Below are positions 1 through 5,705 of a stretch of 5,705 bases of DNA, piece after piece (position 1 is the stretch's first letter; the number at the start of each line of letters is the position of its first letter). Position numbers and translations under genes: made by a program. This stretch comes from Giesbergeria sp. Its GTDB lineage: Bacteria; Pseudomonadota; Gammaproteobacteria; Burkholderiales; Burkholderiaceae_C. The stretch is from the NCBI GenBank assembly GCA_017998735.1, contig JAGOCN010000134.1:1-5705 (forward strand), written 5' to 3'. The notes beneath the pieces were generated by a model, which worked only from the letters and a program-made list of their open reading frames with translations, was not told where the DNA came from and made no database searches.

Positions 1-1
1 G

Positions 2-1309
2 TCCGTGGCGCTGCTGGTGCTGGCGGCCTGCGGCAAATCCGATGGTGCGCCGCCTGCAGCCGGTCCCCCCGGCGGCGGCCGGCCCGCGCCCGAGGTGGGG
101 GTAGTCACGGTGCAGCCGGGCGATGTGGCGCTGCTGACCGAGCTGCCCGGCCGGCTGGAGGCCTCGCGCACCGCCGAAGTGCGTGCCCGCGCTGCCGGCA
201 TCCTGCAAAAGCGCCTGTTCCGCGAAGGCAGTGATGTCAAGGCCGGCCAGGCGCTGTTCACCATTGATTCGGCCCCCTATACCGCGGCCCTGCAAAGCAC
301 CCAGGCTTCGCTGTCGCGGGCGCAGGCCAACCTGGTGCAGGCCAAGTCGCTGGCCGACCGCTACAAGCCGCTGCTGGCTGCCAATGCCGTCAGCCAGCAG
401 GAATACGCCACCGCTGTGGCCTCTTTCAGGCAGGCCGAAGCCGATGTGGCGGTGGGCCGGGCAGCGGTGCAGACCAGCCGCATCAACCTCGGTTACGCCA
501 ACGTGACGGCGCCCATCTCGGGCCGCATCGGGCGCTCGCTGGTGACCGAAGGCGCGCTGGTAGGGCAGGGCGAAGCCACCCCGCTGGCCGTGATCCAGCA
601 GATCAACCCGATGTACGTGAACTTCACCCAGTCCGCCGGCGATGTGCTCAAGCTGCGCAAATCGATGGAAAGCGGCCAGTTCAAGAAGGCCAGTGGCGAC
701 AACGCGGCCAGCGTGCGCGTGGTGCTGGAAGACGGCTCCACCTACGAGCAAACCGGGCGGCTGCTGTTTTCCGACCTGTCGGTGGACCCCGGCACCGGCC
801 AGATCACGCTGCGCGCCGAAGTTCCCAACCCCCGCGGGCAGTTGCTGCCCGGCCTGTACGTGCGCGTGCAGTTGGAGCAGGCCCAGGCCACCAACGCGAT
901 CACGCTGCCGCAGCAGGCGGTCACGCGCAGTGCGCAGGGTGACACCGTGCTGGTGGTGGGCGCCGACGGCAAAGTGGAAACGCGCAAGATCCGCGTGGGC
1001 GCGTCGCAGGACGCAAAGTGGGTGGTGCTGGAAGGCCTGCAGGCCGGCGAGCAGGTGGTGGTGGACGGCTTCCAGAAGCTGCAGATGATGCCGCCCGGCA
1101 CTCACGTCAAAGCCGTGCCCTGGCAGCCCCCGGGCGCATCAGCCGCACCGGCTGCAGCGGCCGCACCGCCCGCCCCTGGCGCGCCACCTGCGGGCGTGCC
1201 TGCCGAAGGCGCCGCCCCGGCGGCCACCACGGCGCCTGCTGCTGCCGCGCCGGCCGATGCTGCTGCTGCTGCTGCTGCGCCTGCCGCTGCCCCGGCGGCA
1301 GCGCAATAA
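2..1309 (+). CDS. acrA: RND efflux periplasmic adaptor (membrane fusion protein, AcrA/MexA family), 5'-partial
   Basis: This is the lipoprotein adaptor that joins the inner-membrane RND pump to the outer-membrane channel. The first GTG in frame (5-7) leaves only eight residues before a lipobox cysteine (L-A-A-C, Cys9) and no basic n-region, so the true start lies upstream and the gene is 5'-partial. Numbering from that GTG, a Gly/Pro-rich linker is followed by the lipoyl half-motifs (about 55-90 and 165-200, including V-T-A-P-I-S-G-R-I-G). These flank an alpha-helical hairpin (about 92-163). Its tip carries R119, L123 and S130, with the same spacing as the R-L-S channel-docking motif of AcrA. 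The beta-barrel (about 200-295) contains D-P-G-T-G-Q-I-T-L-R and L-L-P-G-L-Y-V-R-V, and the membrane-proximal domain covers about 296-372. Residues 373-434 form an unusual Ala/Pro-rich tail. The stop TAA overlaps the transporter's ribosome-binding site. The family call is very secure; the symbol is by family resemblance, and MexA, TtgA or BpeA are equally fair names. Confidence 0.96.
   Translation, partial: SVALLVLAACGKSDGAPPAAGPPGGGRPAPEVGVVTVQPGDVALLTELPGRLEASRTAEVRARAAGILQKRLFREGSDVKAGQALFTIDSAPYTAALQSTQASLSRAQANLVQAKSLADRYKPLLAANAVSQQEYATAVASFRQAEADVAVGRAAVQTSRINLGYANVTAPISGRIGRSLVTEGALVGQGEATPLAVIQQINPMYVNFTQSAGDVLKLRKSMESGQFKKASGDNAASVRVVLEDGSTYEQTGRLLFSDLSVDPGTGQITLRAEVPNPRGQLLPGLYVRVQLEQAQATNAITLPQQAVTRSAQGDTVLVVGADGKVETRKIRVGASQDAKWVVLEGLQAGEQVVVDGFQKLQMMPPGTHVKAVPWQPPGASAAPAAAAAPPAPGAPPAGVPAEGAAPAATTAPAAAAPADAAAAAAAPAAAPAAAQ
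1121..1306 (+). repeat. Low-complexity Ala/Pro-rich C-terminal tail of the adaptor
   Basis: The last 62 codons of the adaptor (residues 373-434) encode 35 Ala and 14 Pro, with one Glu, one Asp and no Lys or Arg. The folded membrane-proximal domain ends just before, at about V-K-A-V-P. AcrA and MexA also end in poorly ordered tails, but shorter and less biased ones as I recall them. The segment is probably a disordered periplasmic extension; no function can be read from the sequence. Confidence 0.85.
1259..1276 (+). repeat. (GCT)6 trinucleotide repeat coding for alanine
   Basis: Six perfect GCT codons in a row sit in frame inside the adaptor tail and are followed by GCG, giving seven alanines after an Asp. 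Surrounding alanine codons are mostly GCC, GCG or GCA, so the pure GCT run stands out from local codon use. Replication slippage here would change tail length by whole alanines without breaking the reading frame. Confidence 0.9.
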
Positions 1310-1313
1310 GGAG
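1307..1313 (+). promoter_or_regulatory. Shine-Dalgarno site of the RND transporter gene, overlapping the adaptor stop codon
   Basis: TAAGGAG lies 8 nt before the transporter ATG at 1322 and is a near-perfect anti-16S match. Its first three bases are the adaptor's TAA stop. A ribosome finishing the adaptor therefore sits on the transporter's initiation site, which favours coupled translation of pump subunits. This also fixes the transporter start at 1322. Confidence 0.88.
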
Positions 1314-1321
1314 CCGCCGCC

Positions 1322-4300
1322 ATGGCCAAATTTTTCATTGACCGCCCCATTTTTGCGTGGGTGATTGCGCTGTTCATCATTGTGCTGGGCACCCTGTCCA
1401 TCACGCAGCTGCCCATTGCCCAGTACCCGCAGGTGGCGCCGCCCGCCATCGTGGTGTCGGCCGCCTACCCGGGCGCTTCGGCCAAGACGCTGGAAGACAG
1501 CGTGCTGAGCGTCATCGAGCGCGAGATGAACGGCTCGCCCGGCCTGATTTACATGGAAGCGGTGGCGCAGGCCAACGGCACCGGCAGCATCACGCTGAGC
1601 TATGAGGCCGGCACCAATGCCGAACTGGCGCAGGTGGACGTGCAAAACCGCCTCTCGCGCGCCACGCCGCGCCTGCCGCAATCGGTGACCCAGCAGGGCG
1701 TGCGCGTGGACAAGGCCAACTCCAACTTCCTGCTGGTGACCATGCTGTCGTCCACCAACCCGGACTTCGACCCGGTGGCGCTGGGCGACTACGCGGCGCG
1801 CAATGTGCTGCCCGAGCTGCAGCGCCTCGAAGGCATTGGCCAGGTGCAGCTGTTTGGCACCGAGCGCGCCATGCGCATCTGGATCGAGCCGGCCAAACTG
1901 AGCGGCTTCAGCCTGTCTGCTGCAGACGTCACCAACGCCATCCAGGCGCAGAACGCCCAGGTGGCGGCCGGCTCCATTGGCGACACGCCCAACGTGGCGG
2001 ACCAGAGCATTTCTGCCACCGTGGTGGTCAACGGGCAGCTGTCCAGCGTCGAGCAGTTTGGCAACATCGTGCTGCGCGCCAACCCCGACGGCTCGGCCGT
2101 GTACTTGAAGGACGTGGCGCGCATCGAGCTCGGCGGCCAGGCGTACGCCACGGCAGCGCGCCTGAACGGCAAGGACGCCGTTGGCATGGGCGTGCAGCTC
2201 ACGCCCGATGGCAACGCGCTGTCAGCGGCCAAAGCAGTGCGTGCCAAGCTGGACGACCTGCAGCGGTTTTTTCCGGAAGGCGTGAGCTACTCCATTCCCT
2301 ACGACAGCTCTGAGTTTGTGAAAATTTCCATCACGCAGGTGGCTTACACGCTGCTGGAGGCGGTGGTGCTGGTGTTCCTGGTGATGTTCCTGTTCCTGCA
2401 GAACATCCGCTACACCATCATCCCCACGCTGGTGGTGCCCATTGCCCTGCTGGGCACCTTTGGCACGCTGATGGCGCTGGGCTTTTCCATCAACGTGCTG
2501 ACCATGTTCGGCATGGTGCTGGTGATCGGCATCGTGGTGGACGACGCCATCGTGGTGGTGGAAAACGTCGAACGCATCATGACCGAGGAAAAACTCTCGC
2601 CGGTGGAGGCCACGCGCAAGGCCATGGGCCAGATCTCGGGCGCCATCGTCGGTGTGACGCTGGTGTTGATTGCGGTGTTTGTGCCGCTGGCGTTCTTTGC
2701 CGGCTCAGTGGGCAACATCTACCGCCAGTTCTCGGCCGTGATGGTGTCGGCCATTGCGTTCTCGGCCTTTCTGGCGCTGTCGCTCACGCCGGCCATGTGC
2801 GCCACGCTGCTCAAGCCGGTGGCGGCCGACGGGCATGAAAAGAAAGGCTTTTTTGGTGCCTTCAACCGGCGCTTCACGCGCGTGGCCAAGGGCTACGAAG
2901 GCTGGGTCTCGCGCATACTGCGCCGCACCGGGCGCTACATGGTCATCTACGTGGCCATCATCGGCGTGGTGGCGCTGGTTTACACGCGCCTGCCGACCTC
3001 GTTCCTGCCGGCCGAAGACCAGGGCACGCTGCTGGTCAACACCCAGCTGCCGCCCGGCGCCACGCTCAACCGCACCAAGGCGGTGCTGACCGAGGTGGAA
3101 AACTACATGCTCAACCAGCCCGAAGTGCAAAGCATGGTGACGGTGCTCGGTTTCAGCTTCTCGGGCCAGGGGCAAAACGCCTCGCTGGCGTTCCTGACGC
3201 TCACCGACTGGGCGGAGCGCACCGGCGCCGGCCAGGACGCCGAGTCGCTGGCCGGGCGCGCCTTTGGTGCGCTGTCCCGCATCCGCGACGCCTTTATTTT
3301 CCCGCTCAGCCCGCCGCCCATTCCGGCGCTGGGTTCGGCCAGCGGCTTCACCTTCAGGCTGCAGGACCGCAGCGACGCCGGGCCCGCAGCGCTGCTGGCG
3401 GCGCGCAACCAGCTGCTGGGCCTGGCCTCCCAAAGCCCGTTGCTGGCGCAGGTGCGCCCCGAAGGCCTGGAAGACGCGCCGCAGCTGAAAATCGACATCG
3501 ACCGCGACAAGGCCAATGCGCTGGGGGTGGATTTCTCCAGCATCAACAACGCGCTGTCCACCGCCCTGGGCTCGCGCTACGTGAACGACTTCCCGAACGA
3601 AGGGCGGCTGCAGCGCGTGGTGGTGCAGGCCGATGCGCCGGCGCGCATGCAGCCTGAAGACCTGCTGCAGCTCAATGCCAGCAACCGCAAGGGCGAGCCG
3701 GTGCCGTTTTCTGCCTTTGCCAGCACCCACTGGATCACCGGTGCCATGCAGACCGTGCGCTACAACGGCTACCCGGCAGCGCGCATCAGCGGCGGCGCGG
3801 CGCCCGGCTACAGCACCGGCGCGGCCATGCAGGAAATGGAGCGGCTGGCCGCGCAGCTGCCCCAGGGCTTTGGCTATGAGTGGACCGGCCAGTCGCGCGA
3901 GGAAAAGCTCGCCGGCTCACAGGCCTTCATCCTGTACGGCTTTGCGGTGCTGGCGGTGTTTTTGTGCCTGGCCGCGCTGTACGAAAGCTGGACCATTCCG
4001 CTGGCCGTCATTCTGGTGGTGCCGCTCGGGGTGCTGGGGGTGGTGGTGGCCACGCTGTTGCGCAACTACGCCAACGACATCTATTTCCAGGTGGGTTTGA
4101 TCACCATCATTGGCCTGTCGGCGAAAAATGCCATCCTGATCATCGAGTTTGCCAAAGACCTGCAGGCGCAGGGCAAGGGCGTGATCGAGTCGGCACTGGA
4201 AGCGGCGCACCTGCGTTTCCGGCCCATCGTCATGACCTCGCTGGCCTTCATGCTGGGCGTGATGCCGCTGGTGCTGGCCACGGGCGCCAGCTCGGCCAGC

Positions 4301-4483
4301 CAGCGCGCCATCGGCACCGGCGTGATCGGCGGCATGCTGAGCGGCACAGTGCTGGCGGTGTTTTTTGTGCCCTTGTTCTTTGTGGTGGTGCGCAGCCTGT
4401 TCAAGGGCCGCGCCAAGCCCCAGTCCGGCGTGCCCGCGGCCCCTCTTGCCGGCGAAAGTGATGAAGGAAACCAACATGCGTAA
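1322..4483 (+). CDS. acrB: RND multidrug efflux transporter, HAE-1 family (AcrB/MexB-like inner-membrane pump)
   Basis: This is the proton-driven trimeric inner-membrane pump that exports hydrophobic and amphiphilic compounds. It is 1053 residues long, against 1049 for E. coli AcrB, and opens with the family hallmark F-F-I-D-R-P-I-F-A-W-V. Predicted membrane segments are near residues 10-28, 339-359, 365-385, 390-414, 438-458, 466-490, 538-556, 869-889, 894-912, 921-941, 969-989 and 1000-1023. Two large periplasmic loops lie at about 29-338 and 557-868. The proton-relay residues are present: D407 and D408 (G-I-V-V-D-D-A-I), K935 (G-L-S-A-K-N-A), R965 and T972, matching AcrB D407, D408, K940, R971 and T978. 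The Phe-rich drug pocket keeps F136, F178, F611, F613 and F624, but the AcrB F610 position is Val606. The switch loop is G-F-S-F-S-G-Q-G (610-617). A 30-residue polar cytoplasmic tail ends the protein. Start chosen by the strong Shine-Dalgarno site. Substrates cannot be read from sequence; the symbol reflects family, and MexB, TtgB and BpeB are equivalents. Confidence 0.98.
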   Translation: MAKFFIDRPIFAWVIALFIIVLGTLSITQLPIAQYPQVAPPAIVVSAAYPGASAKTLEDSVLSVIEREMNGSPGLIYMEAVAQANGTGSITLSYEAGTNAELAQVDVQNRLSRATPRLPQSVTQQGVRVDKANSNFLLVTMLSSTNPDFDPVALGDYAARNVLPELQRLEGIGQVQLFGTERAMRIWIEPAKLSGFSLSAADVTNAIQAQNAQVAAGSIGDTPNVADQSISATVVVNGQLSSVEQFGNIVLRANPDGSAVYLKDVARIELGGQAYATAARLNGKDAVGMGVQLTPDGNALSAAKAVRAKLDDLQRFFPEGVSYSIPYDSSEFVKISITQVAYTLLEAVVLVFLVMFLFLQNIRYTIIPTLVVPIALLGTFGTLMALGFSINVLTMFGMVLVIGIVVDDAIVVVENVERIMTEEKLSPVEATRKAMGQISGAIVGVTLVLIAVFVPLAFFAGSVGNIYRQFSAVMVSAIAFSAFLALSLTPAMCATLLKPVAADGHEKKGFFGAFNRRFTRVAKGYEGWVSRILRRTGRYMVIYVAIIGVVALVYTRLPTSFLPAEDQGTLLVNTQLPPGATLNRTKAVLTEVENYMLNQPEVQSMVTVLGFSFSGQGQNASLAFLTLTDWAERTGAGQDAESLAGRAFGALSRIRDAFIFPLSPPPIPALGSASGFTFRLQDRSDAGPAALLAARNQLLGLASQSPLLAQVRPEGLEDAPQLKIDIDRDKANALGVDFSSINNALSTALGSRYVNDFPNEGRLQRVVVQADAPARMQPEDLLQLNASNRKGEPVPFSAFASTHWITGAMQTVRYNGYPAARISGGAAPGYSTGAAMQEMERLAAQLPQGFGYEWTGQSREEKLAGSQAFILYGFAVLAVFLCLAALYESWTIPLAVILVVPLGVLGVVVATLLRNYANDIYFQVGLITIIGLSAKNAILIIEFAKDLQAQGKGVIESALEAAHLRFRPIVMTSLAFMLGVMPLVLATGASSASQRAIGTGVIGGMLSGTVLAVFFVPLFFVVVRSLFKGRAKPQSGVPAAPLAGESDEGNQHA
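4463..4469 (+). promoter_or_regulatory. Shine-Dalgarno site of the outer-membrane channel gene, inside the transporter's 3' end
   Basis: GAAGGAA lies 6 nt before the ATG at 4476 and within the last codons of the transporter gene. It supports 4476 as the start over the in-frame GTG (4458) and ATG (4461), which have only a weak purine stretch (GAAAG, 4454-4458) at or very close to the start. Together with the 8-nt gene overlap it suggests translational coupling. Confidence 0.75.
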
Positions 4484-5705
4484 CCCCCCCTGCCCACCGG
4501 CCCGCAGCCTGTGGATGGCCGCTGCTGGCGCTGCTGCCGCGGCGGCGCTGCTGTCGGGCTGCTCGCTGGCGCCGCTGTACCAGCGCCCGGCCGCGCCCGT
4601 GGCGCCAGAATGGCCTGCAGGCACCAGCACGGCGGCCGACAGCACTGCTGGCGTGGCCACCGCCGACATTGCCTGGCAGGAGTTTGTGGGCGACGCGCGG
4701 CTGCGCGAACTGATTGCCCTGGCGCTGCAGAACAACCGCGACCTGCGCGTGGCCGCGCTGGCCATCGAGCAGGCGCGGGCGCAGTACCAAATCCGCCGCG
4801 CCGACGAGGTGCCCAGCGTCAACGCCACGGCCAGCGGCACGCGCCAGCCCACGCCGGACGGCGGCAACTCCAGCGTGTACACCGCCGGGCTGGCGCTCAC
4901 GTCCTGGGAAATCGACTTTTTTGGCCGCATTGCCAGCCTCAAAGATGCCGCCCTGGCGCAGTTCTTTGCCACGCAGGAAGCGCGCAGTGCGGTGCAGACC
5001 AGCCTGGTCGCCTCGGTGGCCAGTGCCTGGCTGAGCCTGCAGACCAACACCGAGCTGCTGGCGCTGACCGAGCGCACGCTGGCCACGCGCGAGGATTCGC
5101 TGCGCCTGAACCAGCTGCGCTTTGACCAGGGCGTGACCTCGGCGCTGGACCTGCGCCAGGCGCAGTCGCTCACCGCTGCCGCGCGCGCCACGCTGGCGCA
5201 GCAGCAGCGCCTGCGCGCGCTCGATGCCAACGTGCTCACGCTGCTGGTGGGCCAGCCGCTGCCGGCGCAGCTGCTGGCGGCGGTGCCGGCAGCGCAGCAG
5301 CAGGGCGCGCCGGCGCTGCTGGCCGATGTGCCGGCCGGCCTGCCGTCCGAGCTGCTGGCGCGCCGCGCCGACATCCGCCAGGCCGAGCAGCAGCTGATCG
5401 CTGCCAACGCCAACATCGGCGCGGCGCGCGCAGCGTTCTTTCCGCGCATTGCACTGACCGCTGGCGTTGGCACGGCCAGCACATCGCTCTCAGGCTTGTT
5501 CAACAGCGGCTCCTGGGGTTTCACGCTGGCGCCGCAGGCACTGCTGCCGATTTTTGATGCCGGGCGCAACCAGGCCGGGCTGGATGCAGCGCAGGCCGGG
5601 CGTGCCGTGGCCGTGGCGCAGTACGAAAAAGCCATCCAGGTGGCGTTCCGCGAAGTGGCCGACGCGCTGGCCGGCCGTGCCACGCTGGACGACGAGGTGC
5701 GCGCC
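4476..5705 (+). CDS. Outer-membrane efflux channel lipoprotein, NodT/OprM family, 3'-partial
   Basis: This is the outer-membrane exit duct of the pump. The frame stays open from ATG 4476 to the window edge (410 residues). Family members are usually about 460-500 residues, so roughly the last 50-90 are missing. A signal peptide with Arg2 and Arg10, a poly-Ala/Leu core and lipobox L-S-G-C (Cys29) predicts a lipid-anchored outer-membrane protein. The mature start, S-L-A-P-L-Y-Q-R-P, is typical of OprM/NodT proteins. The first outer-membrane efflux repeat spans about 73-260 and includes a hairpin-tip motif F-D-Q-G-V-T-S (216-222) followed by A-L-D-L-R-Q-A-Q. The second repeat opens with the family signature V-P-A-G-L-P-S-E-L-L-A-R-R-A-D-I-R (285-301) and A-N-I-G-A-A-R-A-A-F-F-P (312-323). 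The second hairpin tip falls beyond the window. The gene overlaps the transporter stop by 8 nt. OprM, TtgC or OprB (of BpeAB) are possible names; none is assigned. Confidence 0.95.
   Translation, partial: MRNPPCPPARSLWMAAAGAAAAAALLSGCSLAPLYQRPAAPVAPEWPAGTSTAADSTAGVATADIAWQEFVGDARLRELIALALQNNRDLRVAALAIEQARAQYQIRRADEVPSVNATASGTRQPTPDGGNSSVYTAGLALTSWEIDFFGRIASLKDAALAQFFATQEARSAVQTSLVASVASAWLSLQTNTELLALTERTLATREDSLRLNQLRFDQGVTSALDLRQAQSLTAAARATLAQQQRLRALDANVLTLLVGQPLPAQLLAAVPAAQQQGAPALLADVPAGLPSELLARRADIRQAEQQLIAANANIGAARAAFFPRIALTAGVGTASTSLSGLFNSGSWGFTLAPQALLPIFDAGRNQAGLDAAQAGRAVAVAQYEKAIQVAFREVADALAGRATLDDEVRA
4484..4490 (+). repeat. C7 homopolymer in codons 3-5 of the channel gene
   Basis: Seven consecutive C residues directly follow the transporter's TAA stop and lie in the N-terminal codons of the channel gene (AAC-CCC-CCC). 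A one-base slip here would frameshift the channel within its signal peptide and leave the transporter intact. At seven bases the run is short for true phase variation, and it may simply be chance in GC-rich DNA. Confidence 0.8.
4560..4562 (+). other. Lipobox cysteine codon (Cys29) of the channel lipoprotein
   Basis: TGC encodes the cysteine of L-L-S-G-C, the expected site of signal peptidase II cleavage and lipid attachment. The +2 residue is Ser, not Asp, which fits sorting to the outer membrane by the Lol pathway as known from enterobacteria. The adaptor has a matching lipobox with Cys9 at about 29-31 and +2 Gly. Confidence 0.85.

Noticed and set aside
5..7. GTG as the true start of the adaptor
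   Set aside because: It would leave a signal peptide of eight residues with no positive charge before the lipobox cysteine. The frame is open to the window edge, so the real start is almost certainly upstream.
1310..1321. A separate promoter or operator between adaptor and transporter
   Set aside because: The gap is 12 nt and is taken up by the Shine-Dalgarno site and its spacer, leaving no room for promoter elements or a hairpin.
1313..1325. An exact match to the eukaryotic Kozak consensus around the transporter ATG, including an NcoI site
   Set aside because: The context is plainly bacterial, with a Shine-Dalgarno site just upstream and polycistronic spacing. GCC repeats next to ATGG are expected by chance in GC-rich DNA and are not evidence of an engineered construct.
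1139..1681. A 180-codon open frame on the - strand across the adaptor-transporter junction
   Set aside because: It includes the antisense of the GCT repeat (poly-Ser) and Arg/Gly runs and shows no conserved motif; both flanking + strand genes are certain.
2705..3730. A 341-codon open frame on the - strand inside the transporter gene
   Set aside because: The translation is rich in His, Arg, Gln and Gly with no recognisable fold, and it lies opposite the second half of an intact transporter. It is a compositional shadow.
4511..5125. A 204-codon + strand open frame overlapping the start of the channel gene in another frame
   Set aside because: It is Ala/Arg/Gly/His-rich with no domain. The frame starting at 4476 gives a signal peptide, lipobox and full NodT/OprM signatures and stays open to the window end.
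3917..5683. A 588-codon open frame on the - strand opposite the channel gene and the transporter 3' end
   Set aside because: In GC-rich DNA the antisense of a real gene often lacks stops. The predicted protein is a Ser/Ala/Arg-rich low-complexity string with no domain, while the + strand encodes clear transporter and NodT/OprM motifs over the same bases.

Overview
The window holds most of one operon, all on the + strand: a tripartite RND (resistance-nodulation-division) multidrug efflux pump of the AcrAB-TolC / MexAB-OprM type. The order is periplasmic adaptor (5' end cut off by the window edge), inner-membrane RND transporter (complete, 1053 residues), and outer-membrane channel of the NodT/OprM lipoprotein family (3' end cut off). 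The DNA is strongly GC-rich, with G or C at most third codon positions. The adaptor-RND-channel order and protein style suggest a proteobacterium, most likely a betaproteobacterium of the Burkholderiales (perhaps Comamonadaceae). That placement is an impression from codon and protein style, not a search result.

Layout: adaptor from the window start to 1309; a 12-nt gap containing the transporter's Shine-Dalgarno sequence; transporter 1322-4483; an 8-nt overlap; channel 4476 to the window end. There is no non-coding stretch longer than 12 nt, and I see no RNA gene, mobile element, CRISPR array, internal promoter or terminator. The operon promoter and any TetR-type local repressor would lie upstream of the window, and the terminator downstream.

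How the genes work together: the RND trimer takes amphiphilic compounds from the periplasm and outer leaflet of the inner membrane, powered by proton influx through its Asp407/Asp408/Lys935 relay. The lipid-anchored adaptor bridges the transporter to the channel through its alpha-hairpin and carries an intact R-L-S docking motif. The channel is a lipoprotein whose trimeric barrel and helical tunnel lead out of the cell. All three proteins look intact over the part visible here.

I did not find a previously undescribed system. The points worth a second look are modest: a 62-residue Ala/Pro tail on the adaptor with an in-frame (GCT)6 tract; a Phe-to-Val change at one position of the transporter's phenylalanine-rich drug pocket; and translational coupling at both gene junctions, with a C7 run just inside the channel gene.
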